Below are positions 1 to 5,302 of a stretch of 5,756 nt of DNA, in pieces (within the stretch, counting starts at the first letter, position 1; each line of letters starts with the position of its first letter). Both the position numbers and the translations under genes were made by a program. Origin of the DNA: an uncultured Clostridium sp. (GTDB lineage: Bacteria; Bacillota; Clostridia; TANB77; CAG-508); contig CANRXN010000077.1 in NCBI GenBank assembly GCA_947643945.1, positions 1-5,756 of the forward strand, given 5' to 3'. A model generated the notes under the pieces. The model saw only the letters and a program-made list of their open reading frames with translations. It was not told the DNA's origin and did no database searches.

Positions 1-255
1 AAAACATAGTAGAAAACGTAGTATTAGGTTGCACCCATTATCCTTTAATTCAAAATGAAATTGCTCGGGGGTTTAGGTAAAGTCCAATTTTTTAATGGAG
101 CCCCCAATTTAGCAAAGCATTTAAAAGACGTTTTAATGCAAAAAGATTTACAAAATGAAGGAGAAGGAATAGTCGAATTTGAAGATTCTTCAAATTTGGA
201 AGAAAAAGAAAAAAGATTTTTTGACATATTGGGAAGAATTTTGAAAAGATTTTAG
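1..255 (+). pseudogene. murI: Glutamate racemase (MurI), 3' end, split by a frameshift
   Basis: MurI interconverts L- and D-glutamate in the cytoplasm, supplying D-Glu for peptidoglycan. The gene enters from the left edge; the first whole codon is at base 3. That frame reads NIVENVVLGCTHYPLIQNEI, containing the GCTHYPL motif with the second catalytic cysteine (Cys codon 30-32), then hits TAA at 78-80. The rest of the C-terminus continues in the frame starting at base 55, with GKVQFFNGAPNLAKHLKDVL and a Lys/Glu-rich tail ending at TAG 253-255. Removing one G from the five-G run at 67-71 joins the halves as EIARGLGKVQFF, a smooth MurI-like C-terminus. MurI is usually essential, so this is either a base-calling error, a recent mutation, or a decayed copy beside an intact one elsewhere. 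Family assignment is firm for the motif half and good for the tail; whether the gene is really broken is uncertain. Confidence 0.75.
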
Positions 256-261
256 GGACAG

Positions 262-338
262 AGTGCCAATGGTTCTAAGTTTAAATGGCAAGTCCATAAT
301 AAATTGACTTGCCATTTAAGCTTAGAACCATTGGCATT
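262..338. terminator. Long inverted repeat after murI, probable bidirectional terminator or extragenic palindrome
   Basis: Bases 264-294 (TGCCAATGGTTC...AAGTC) pair with 306-336 (GACTTGCC...TTGGCA) over 31 positions, with a single T/C difference that remains a G-U pair in RNA. One more G-U and one A-U pair extend the stem to 262/338. The loop is the 11 bases 295-305. It lies between murI and the convergent minus-strand gene ending at 386, where a shared terminator is expected. The T tract after the stem is short on the plus strand (TTTT 342-345) and absent next to the stem on the minus strand, and the stem is far longer than most intrinsic terminators. A REP-like or MITE-like element is therefore a real alternative. 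Confidence 0.6.
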
Positions 339-385
339 GGCGTTTTCCTCAGTCCTTAAAATCCTCCCCAAATCATATCTCAAAA

Positions 386-814
386 TTATAAATATTTTTT
401 TAACTGTTCAACTGTATTTTCTTGAAACTGAACAAACTCTGTTAAAATATTTTTTACAGGTTGGTCTGTATCAGGGTTATGATTTAAAAGTTTAACCCCT
501 TTAATAATTCCCATATTCGTACCTTGAAGCATCATCTCAGCAATTTTAGAAGTACTTTTATCATCCATCGTATTAAACTCTACACTCATCCAACCCATAG
601 CCTTTTGCATAGGATTTAACTCTTTGGGAAAATCATCATAATTCGAAAGCTCGTTATTTACTTTATTTAGAATATCATTATATTTATCATACTGAAATTT
701 TAAATCCTTTTTAAAATCGTCATCTTGAATTTTTTCAGCCACATTAGAGATGGAATCCATCCCCATCTTAATTCCTTTATTCACTTCATTTAAAATATAA
801 CCTGGACTATCCAT
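386..814 (-). CDS. Hypothetical protein, probably all-helical
   Basis: I do not recognise this 142-residue protein with certainty. It has no signal peptide or membrane segment, so it is probably cytoplasmic. The N-terminal half (about residues 6-60) is charged and heptad-like, suggesting long helices. The middle (residues 66-104) is methionine-rich, with NPMQKAMGWMSVEFNTM followed by STSKIAEMMLQGTNMG, then a motif LLNHNPD and a final amphipathic helix. The pattern recalls small helical-bundle (ferritin-like) proteins of Clostridia, but I see no clear di-iron ligand set, so this is a guess. A longer GTG start at 826 is possible, but the sequence AAAGGTGG (minus strand, 830-823) is an obvious ribosome site eight bases before ATG 814, and the GTG would fall inside it; I therefore start at 814. 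The gene is convergent with murI and divergent from hrcA, so it is not part of the chaperone operon. Confidence 0.72.
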   Translation of the reverse strand: MDSPGYILNEVNKGIKMGMDSISNVAEKIQDDDFKKDLKFQYDKYNDILNKVNNELSNYDDFPKELNPMQKAMGWMSVEFNTMDDKSTSKIAEMMLQGTNMGIIKGVKLLNHNPDTDQPVKNILTEFVQFQENTVEQLKKYL

Positions 815-822
815 CAAAAATA

Positions 823-830
823 CCACCTTT
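823..830 (-). promoter_or_regulatory. Ribosome binding site that fixes the start of the minus-strand gene
   Basis: On the minus strand the bases read AAAGGTGG, a strong match to the 16S anti-Shine-Dalgarno sequence, with eight bases before the ATG at 814-812. The upstream GTG at 826-824 overlaps this site and so is unlikely to be the start codon. Confidence 0.65.
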
Positions 831-869
831 CATTTTTTTAATATAACCAAAAATAAGCAAAATATTCGC

Positions 870-901
870 GGTGTTTTTTGGGACGGGGTCAAAAAACATC
901 G
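870..901 (-). repeat. 32-bp palindromic element, copy A
   Basis: Arms 869-880 and 890-901 are a 12-bp inverted repeat built on TGTTTTTTG / CAAAAAACA, with one mismatch that is a G-U pair in RNA. They enclose the G-rich core GGACGGGGT. Read on the minus strand it matches copy B at 3325-3356 in 31 of 32 bases. It lies in the divergent gap, upstream of the hrcA promoter and of the minus-strand gene. It has no T-tract outside the stem, so it does not look like a standard terminator. Confidence 0.75.
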
Positions 902-918
902 TTAGCTATTTTTTCATG

Positions 919-942
919 TTCACAAAAAATTCACAAAAAAAA
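919..942 (+). repeat. Tandem 11-bp A-tract repeat upstream of the heat-shock promoter
   Basis: The unit TTCACAAAAAA occurs exactly twice in tandem (919-929 and 930-940), with two more A before the first CIRCE begins at 943. The two A-tracts (924-929 and 935-942) are 11 bp apart, close to one helical turn, so they should bend the DNA and could act as an UP element for the promoter whose -35 box is at 956. The repeat is seen directly; the role is inferred. Confidence 0.5.
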
Positions 943-969
943 TTAGCACTAACTATTGACAAGTGCTAA
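943..969 (+). promoter_or_regulatory. CIRCE operator 1 (HrcA binding site)
   Basis: TTAGCACTA, a 9-base spacer, then AAGTGCTAA. This fits the CIRCE consensus TTAGCACTC-N9-GAGTGCTAA at 16 of 18 positions; only the innermost base of each arm differs. It overlaps the -35 box at 956-961, so bound HrcA would block RNA polymerase. Confidence 0.95.
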
Positions 970-984
970 AAATGGGTATAACAT
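956..984 (+). promoter_or_regulatory. Sigma-A-type promoter of the hrcA-grpE-dnaK operon
   Basis: The -35 box TTGACA (956-961) matches the vegetative consensus perfectly and lies across the spacer and right arm of CIRCE 1. The -10 box is either TAACAT (979-984, 17-bp spacing) or TATAAC (977-982, 15-bp spacing). Either would start the transcript near 990, just before CIRCE 2. The A-rich stretch upstream may help polymerase binding. Confidence 0.75.
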
Positions 985-992
985 ATAAGAGG

Positions 993-1019
993 TTAGCAAA
1001 CAAACTACAAGAGTGCTAA
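993..1019 (+). promoter_or_regulatory. CIRCE operator 2 (HrcA binding site)
   Basis: TTAGCAAAC, a 9-base spacer, then GAGTGCTAA. The right arm is a perfect consensus; the left arm differs at two of nine positions. Its centre is 50 bp from that of operator 1. It lies around or after the predicted transcription start and runs straight into the hrcA ribosome site GAGGTGA (1021-1027), so its stem could also form in the mRNA leader. Confidence 0.88.
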
Positions 1020-1031
1020 AGAGGTGAAAAA

Positions 1032-2039
1032 ATGTTAGATAAAAGAAAAAAGAAAGTCTTACAAGCAATCGTAGAAGAATACATAAACACAGCAGAGCCA
1101 GTAGGATCCAATGCCCTAACCAAAAACCATGGACTAGAATGTAGCAGTGCAACCATCCGAAACGAGATGGCAGAACTAGAAAAAGGAGGATTTTTAGACA
1201 AAACCCATACCTCTAGTGGAAGAATACCATCAGCCAAAGGATACCGATACTATGTCGATGAACTACTAAACGAAAACGACATCAGTTTAGAAGAAATCAA
1301 ATACATCAGTTCTAAATTAGAAACCAAAGTAAACGAAATCGAAGACCTAACCAAAATAGCAGCCAACACCATATCAGAAGTAACCCATTACACAACCGTC
1401 TCCATAGGACCCAAAACAACCACACAACTAATCGAAGAAATCAAATTCGTCTTACTAGGAAGCAGAATGATAATGGCAGTTATCTTAACAGACACAGGGT
1501 TAGTCAAAGAAACCATCATAAAATTTGACGAAGACATAAACGAAAAACAAGTTCAAACCATGAATTACATGTTTAACAACAAACTAAAACACCAACCAAT
1601 CGAAACCATAGATAGACCATTAGAAGAATACCTATATGACGAAATGACTTACAGTGTAAACGTAATAAAACCAATCATAGAGCAAATCAAAAAAGTATTA
1701 GAAGAAGACAATAAAATTTACTTAGAAGGAACCAACAGAGCCTTTGACTTACCAGAATTCAACAGTTTAGAAGTAGCCAAAAACTTTATTAACATATTAG
1801 ACACCAAAGAACTAGTAGCAGATATGTTAAATTCAGGATTTGCTGAAGACATCAATGTCTATATAGGAGAAGAAAATGAAAAACAAGAACTAAAAGACTT
1901 TAGTGTGGTTACCTTTAAGCATAAGGTAAACGGAAAAGACCTAGGAACGATAGGAATCATAGGACCCAAAAGAATGGATTATTCAAAAGTAATATCGGTT
2001 ATGAAATATATCAACAAAAAACTAAAAGAATTTGAATAA
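1032..2039 (+). CDS. hrcA: Heat-inducible transcription repressor HrcA
   Basis: HrcA binds CIRCE operators as a dimer and represses class I heat-shock genes; in characterised Gram-positive bacteria its activity depends on the GroE chaperonin. The protein has 335 residues, typical of the family. Residues 1-75 form the winged helix DNA-binding part, with KVLQAIVEEYINTAEPVGS and the HrcA signature spanning about 38-75 (SSATIRNEMAELE, then TSSGRIPSAKGYRYYVD). The remainder is the GAF-like and dimerisation region, ending in GTIGIIGPKRMDYSKVISVM (305-324). The start at ATG 1032 follows GAGGTGA at 1021-1027, a perfect ribosome site. It is the first gene of the operon and lies directly behind two CIRCE sites, so it is autoregulated. 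Codons often end in C (17 AAC against 6 AAT for Asn). grpE follows after 23 bases. Confidence 0.98.
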   Translation: MLDKRKKKVLQAIVEEYINTAEPVGSNALTKNHGLECSSATIRNEMAELEKGGFLDKTHTSSGRIPSAKGYRYYVDELLNENDISLEEIKYISSKLETKVNEIEDLTKIAANTISEVTHYTTVSIGPKTTTQLIEEIKFVLLGSRMIMAVILTDTGLVKETIIKFDEDINEKQVQTMNYMFNNKLKHQPIETIDRPLEEYLYDEMTYSVNVIKPIIEQIKKVLEEDNKIYLEGTNRAFDLPEFNSLEVAKNFINILDTKELVADMLNSGFAEDINVYIGEENEKQELKDFSVVTFKHKVNGKDLGTIGIIGPKRMDYSKVISVMKYINKKLKEFE

Positions 2040-2062
2040 AAAGAAAGGAAGCGATTTAGGAA

Positions 2063-2569
2063 ATGGACGAAAACAAAGAAGATAACAAAGAAAAAAAACA
2101 AGAAACCAAACAAAACGAAAAAGAGCAATTGGCAAAAGACATGGTACCAAAACAAGACTATGAAGAACTAGAAGATAGATACAAAAGAATCCTAGCAGAA
2201 TTTGAAAACTTCAAAAAAAGAAGTAGCAAAGAAAGGGAAGGGCTATACAACTCTATTTTAGCAGATGTAGTAGAAGTTATTCTTCCAGTGCTAGACAACT
2301 TAGAAAATGCAGCAAAAGTAAACACAGAGGACGAAGAATATAAAAAAGGAGTAGAGCTAGTACTAAAACAATTTAAAGATGTTTTACAAGCCAAAGGCGT
2401 AGAGGAAATAAAAGCAGTAGGAGAAACTTTTGACCCTGAACTTCATGAGGCTGTTAGTAGCATTCAGGACGAAAATTTAGGAGAAAAAGAAATTGCGGAA
2501 GAATATAGAAAGGGCTATAAGATTGGAAGTAGAGTGATACGTCATTCGATGGTTGTTGTAGCAAATTAA
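2063..2569 (+). CDS. grpE: Nucleotide exchange factor GrpE
   Basis: GrpE is a cytoplasmic dimer that releases ADP from DnaK and so drives the Hsp70 cycle. It has 168 residues, slightly short for the family because the disordered Lys/Glu/Gln-rich N-terminus (residues 1-28) is compact. The central part (about 30-60), with EFENFKKRSSKEREG, is the long helical coiled coil and dimer region. A helical bundle follows (62-112, VVEVILPVLDNLENA). The C-terminal beta domain that contacts DnaK holds FDPELHEAV (123-131) and the family signature YRKGYKIGSRVIRHSMVVVA (148-167). The start follows AAAGGAAG (2044-2051) and TAGG (2057-2060). The 23-bp gap after hrcA implies co-transcription. Confidence 0.98.
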   Translation: MDENKEDNKEKKQETKQNEKEQLAKDMVPKQDYEELEDRYKRILAEFENFKKRSSKEREGLYNSILADVVEVILPVLDNLENAAKVNTEDEEYKKGVELVLKQFKDVLQAKGVEEIKAVGETFDPELHEAVSSIQDENLGEKEIAEEYRKGYKIGSRVIRHSMVVVAN

Positions 2570-2577
2570 AACAAATC

Positions 2578-2624
2578 ACAAGTAGCATCTTACTTCGTTA
2601 AACTTCACAAAAATTTCTACTTGT
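2578..2624 (+). other. Weak inverted repeat between grpE and the CYTH gene
   Basis: ACAAGTAG (2578-2585) is complementary to CTACTTGT (2617-2624) across a 31-base loop that contains a second short pairing (AAGTA 2580-2584 with TACTT 2591-2595). There is no T-tract after it, so a terminator is not supported. The gap 2570-2673 otherwise holds a weak possible promoter (TTGTTT 2621-2626, 18-bp spacing, TCTAAT 2645-2650) that could serve the CYTH gene alone. Confidence 0.25.
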
Positions 2625-2673
2625 TTGCCTTGGAATCTACTACTTCTAATTCATTTTAGAAAAAGGAGCAAGA

Positions 2674-3252
2674 ATGAAAAAAGAAATTGAAAGAAAATAT
2701 GCTATAAAATATTTGCCAGAAGATATAAAAATAGAAAAAATTCAAAAGATAGAGCAAGTTTTTATTTATCGTGATGAAAATACACATATACGAATTAGAA
2801 AAATAGAAAACAAGCAAGAAACTAAATATGTATATACTGTAAAAACAAAAGGTGATATTGAATACGATAATTCTTATCAAATTGGACAAAAATATGAAAT
2901 TGAAAGCAATATTACAAAAGAAATGTATGAACAATTATTACCAAGAAAAATAAGCAATAAAATTACAAAAACAAGAATTGTAGTACCAATTCATAACAAT
3001 CTAAAAGTAGAAATTGATATGTATTATGATTATTTACAAGGATTTTTAACAGCAGAAGTAGAATTCCCAGACGAAGAACAGGCAAATCTTTTTTCGAAAC
3101 CAGATTGGCTAGGAGAAGAAATAGGATACAAAGAATTAAACAATCGAAAACTAGCTGAAATGACTCAAGAACAATTTAGAAGTAAAGTGTCAAAAGAATT
3201 TATGGAAAATAATCAAAAAATAATAGAAAAGTTAAAAGAATTTATAAAATAG
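2674..3252 (+). CDS. CYTH domain protein, putative triphosphate phosphohydrolase
   Basis: CYTH proteins (CyaB / thiamine triphosphatase-like) fold as a beta-barrel tunnel that binds triphosphates with a metal ion; studied bacterial members hydrolyse inorganic tripolyphosphate or nucleoside triphosphates. This 192-residue protein shows the defining ExExK motif at residues 4-8 (EIERK). It also has basic tunnel residues in IRIRK (39-43), TVKTKG (55-60) and TRIVV (100-104), and acidic metal-binding positions in YEIES (74-78), VEIDMYYDY (112-120) and AEVEF (127-131). The closing motif is YKELNNRKLAEM (152-163). A lysine-rich helix ends the protein. A clear AAAAGGAG ribosome site (2661-2668) precedes ATG 2674. 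It is not a standard partner of grpE and dnaK, and unlike hrcA it prefers AAT (9) over AAC (3) for Asn, which suggests later insertion. The family is well supported; the substrate is unknown. Confidence 0.88.
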   Translation: MKKEIERKYAIKYLPEDIKIEKIQKIEQVFIYRDENTHIRIRKIENKQETKYVYTVKTKGDIEYDNSYQIGQKYEIESNITKEMYEQLLPRKISNKITKTRIVVPIHNNLKVEIDMYYDYLQGFLTAEVEFPDEEQANLFSKPDWLGEEIGYKELNNRKLAEMTQEQFRSKVSKEFMENNQKIIEKLKEFIK

Positions 3253-3266
3253 TCATTAATTTTAAA

Positions 3267-3309
3267 AAATGATTTTAAGGCGGAGGAAAATCATTTGAAA
3301 AATAAATAA
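3267..3309 (+). promoter_or_regulatory. Hairpin with a Shine-Dalgarno loop and four-codon leader frame upstream of dnaK
   Basis: AAATGATTTT (3267-3276) and AAAATCATTT (3287-3296) pair perfectly over 10 bp. The 10-base loop AAGGCGGAGG contains a strong ribosome site (GGAGG 3282-3286). Eight bases later, partly in the stem, is TTG (3295-3297) opening TTG-AAA-AAT-AAA-TAA, stop at 3307-3309. It could be a leader peptide, the remains of a lost gene start, or a protein-binding RNA hairpin. No T-tract follows, so it is not an obvious terminator. Confidence 0.45.
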
Positions 3310-3324
3310 AAAGAAAAAACAAAG

Positions 3325-3356
3325 CGATGTTTTTTGACCCCGTCCCAAAAAACATC
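3325..3356 (+). repeat. 32-bp palindromic element, copy B
   Basis: Arms GATGTTTTTTG (3326-3336) and CAAAAAACATC (3346-3356) form a perfect 11-bp stem around the core ACCCCGTCC. It matches the reverse complement of copy A (870-901) at 31 of 32 bases. It sits within the operon, just before the dnaK ribosome site AAAGGA (3363-3368), so it will be transcribed as a hairpin immediately 5' of the dnaK translation start. Confidence 0.78.
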
Positions 3357-3376
3357 AAAAAGAAAGGAAGATTAAA

Positions 3377-5224
3377 ATGGGAAAAATTATAGGAATTGAC
3401 TTAGGAACAACAAATTCATGCGTAGCAGTAATGGAAGGTGGAGAGCCAGTAGTAATACCAAATGCAGAAGGAAACAGAACCACACCATCTGTTGTAGCAT
3501 TTTCAAACAATGGAGAAAGACTAGTTGGGCAAATTGCAAAACGTCAAGCAGTAACTAACCCAGATAATACCGTTATTTCTATTAAAAGAAAAATGGGAAC
3601 CAATGAAAAAGTAAATATAGAAGGTGACAAATTCTCACCACAAGAAATTTCAGCAATGATATTACAAAAACTAAAAGCAGATGCAGAAAACTATTTAGGA
3701 CAAAAAGTGACACAAGCTGTTATTACGGTACCAGCGTATTTTAGTGATAGCCAAAGACAAGCAACAAAAGATGCTGGAAAAATAGCTGGACTTGAAGTAT
3801 TAAGAATTATCAACGAACCAACAGCAGCATCACTTGCTTATGGAATGGATAAAGAACAAGACCAAAAAATTATGATTTACGACTTAGGAGGAGGAACTTT
3901 CGACGTTTCTATTCTAGACATTGGTGATGGTGTATTTGAAGTTCTAGCTACAAATGGTAATACAAAATTAGGAGGAGACGACTTTGACGAAGCAATTATC
4001 AACTACTTAGTTGACGAGTTCAAAAAATCAAATGGAATTGACTTAAAAACTGACAAAATGGCAATGCAAAGATTAAAAGAAGCAGCAGAAAAAGCCAAAA
4101 TTGAATTATCTGGTGTACAACAAACACAAATCAACTTACCATTTATCACAGCAGATTCAACAGGACCAAAACACTTAGATGTTAACCTAACAAGAGCAAA
4201 ATTTGAAGAATTAATTCATGACTTAGTAGAAGCAACCGCAGGACCAGTTAACCAAGCTTTAAAAGACGCAGGATTAACACCAAACGACATTCATAAAGTA
4301 TTATTAGTAGGTGGTTCAACTAGAGTTCCAGCTGTACAAGAAGCAGTAAAAAGAATTACAGGAAAAGATGCCGATAAAGGTATTAACCCAGACGAATGTG
4401 TTGCAATCGGTGCAGCTATCCAAGGTGGAGTATTATCAGGAGATGTAAAAGACTTAGTATTATTAGACGTAACACCACTTTCATTAGGAATTGAAACATA
4501 TGGAGGAGTATTTACAAAATTAATCGAAAGAAATACAACCATTCCAACCAAAAAATCACAAATCTTCTCAACCGCAGCAGATGGTCAAACATCAGTTGAA
4601 GTTCACGTATTACAAGGTGAAAGAGAAATGGCTGCTTACAATAAAACACTAGGAAGATTCCAATTAACAGGAATTCCAGCAGCACCAAGAGGTGTACCAC
4701 AAATCGAAGTAACCTTTGATATTGACGCAAACGGAATTGTTCACGTATCTGCAAAAGACATGGCAACTGGAAACAGCCAAGACGTATCTATTACAGCATC
4801 TACTAACTTAACAGACGAAGACATAGATAGAGCTGTAAAAGATGCAGAAGCACATGCAGAAGAAGATAAGAAGAAAAAAGAAGAAATTGAAGTTAAAAAT
4901 AATGCAGAAAGCTTAATCTACAACAGTGAAAAAACACTAACAGACTTAGGCGATAAAATTAGTGGAGAAGAAAAAGCAAAAGTAGAAACTGAAATTGAAA
5001 ACACTAAAAAAGCAGTAGAAACAAATGACACTGAAAAAATTAAAGAAGCAACTGAAAAACTAACAAAAGTATTCTATGAAATGTCAGAAAAATTATACAA
5101 AGCAGCCAATCCAAATGGGGCAGCCGGACCAGATGGGGCTGCTGAGGCAGGAGCAGAGCCGGAAAATAATGATGGTAATGTGTATGATGCGGATTATAAA
5201 GTAGAAGACGAAGATAATAAATAA
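3377..5224 (+). CDS. dnaK: Molecular chaperone DnaK (Hsp70)
   Basis: DnaK is the cytoplasmic ATP-dependent Hsp70 that binds exposed hydrophobic segments of client proteins, assisted by DnaJ and GrpE. The 615 residues match Gram-positive DnaK, which lacks the roughly 24-residue insert of E. coli DnaK. The nucleotide-binding domain carries phosphate-1 IDLGTTNSCVAV (7-18), catalytic Lys70 (SIKRKMG), NEPTAASLAYG, phosphate-2 DLGGGTFD (169-176, with Thr174 corresponding to E. coli Thr199), and adenosine motif VLLVGGSTRVPAVQ (308-321). The interdomain linker is VKDLVLLDVTP (357-367). The substrate-binding beta domain and helical lid follow, then a Gly/Ala/Pro/Glu-rich tail (578-615) ending YDADYKVEDEDNK. 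The part of the gene coding this tail (about 5113-5165) is noticeably richer in G and C than the rest. ATG 3377 follows AAAGGA (3363-3368). All motifs are intact and the gene should be functional. Confidence 0.99.
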   Translation: MGKIIGIDLGTTNSCVAVMEGGEPVVIPNAEGNRTTPSVVAFSNNGERLVGQIAKRQAVTNPDNTVISIKRKMGTNEKVNIEGDKFSPQEISAMILQKLKADAENYLGQKVTQAVITVPAYFSDSQRQATKDAGKIAGLEVLRIINEPTAASLAYGMDKEQDQKIMIYDLGGGTFDVSILDIGDGVFEVLATNGNTKLGGDDFDEAIINYLVDEFKKSNGIDLKTDKMAMQRLKEAAEKAKIELSGVQQTQINLPFITADSTGPKHLDVNLTRAKFEELIHDLVEATAGPVNQALKDAGLTPNDIHKVLLVGGSTRVPAVQEAVKRITGKDADKGINPDECVAIGAAIQGGVLSGDVKDLVLLDVTPLSLGIETYGGVFTKLIERNTTIPTKKSQIFSTAADGQTSVEVHVLQGEREMAAYNKTLGRFQLTGIPAAPRGVPQIEVTFDIDANGIVHVSAKDMATGNSQDVSITASTNLTDEDIDRAVKDAEAHAEEDKKKKEEIEVKNNAESLIYNSEKTLTDLGDKISGEEKAKVETEIENTKKAVETNDTEKIKEATEKLTKVFYEMSEKLYKAANPNGAAGPDGAAEAGAEPENNDGNVYDADYKVEDEDNK

Positions 5225-5227
5225 AAC

Positions 5228-5266
5228 AAAGAGGGATTAGGGGACGTTCCTTAAAATCCCTCTTTT
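5228..5266 (+). terminator. Terminator or attenuator hairpin between dnaK and dnaJ
   Basis: AAAGAGGGATT (5228-5238) pairs perfectly with AATCCCTCTTT (5255-5265), and the 3' arm ends in a TTTT run (5263-5266). The loop contains AGGGGACGTTCCT, whose ends can also pair (AGGG 5239-5242 with TCCT 5248-5251). It begins three bases after the dnaK stop codon. Since no clear promoter lies between it and dnaJ, partial read-through is the likely arrangement, giving less dnaJ than dnaK mRNA. The GGGAC core in the loop also occurs in the other palindromes of this window. Confidence 0.75.
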
Positions 5267-5302
5267 AGGTATGAACCTTGTATGAATTTAGGAGGAAAAG
5301 CA

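Noticed and set aside
66..80. Programmed +1 frameshift in murI
   Set aside because: The slip would need to skip one base near AGG-TAA, and I know of no programmed frameshift in the MurI family; a one-base insertion in the G run is simpler.
231..375. Extension of the 262-338 inverted repeat into the murI end (GGGAAGAATTTT against the reverse complement of 357-370)
   Set aside because: The similarity is short and needs gaps; it can be chance in A/G-rich DNA.
304..495. Plus-strand 63-codon frame crossing the long inverted repeat
   Set aside because: It begins in the loop of the hairpin, overlaps the end of the minus-strand gene, and has no ribosome site.
902..910. Third CIRCE half-site (TTAGCTATT)
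   Set aside because: Only the first five bases fit and no matching right arm lies at the required spacing.
2656..2934. Minus-strand open frame encoding a Phe/Ile-rich, membrane-like 92-residue peptide
   Set aside because: It is antisense to the Lys/Glu-rich start of the well-supported CYTH gene; AAA/GAA codons read backwards give Phe-rich sequence. No ribosome site supports it.
3334..3362. Promoter inside palindrome B (TTGACC as a -35 box) for dnaK
   Set aside because: No acceptable -10 sequence lies 16-18 bp downstream; that position reads AAAAAG.
4291..4766. Minus-strand open frames opposite dnaK
   Set aside because: They lie wholly inside dnaK, which is intact and conserved; they are by-products of its biased codon use.
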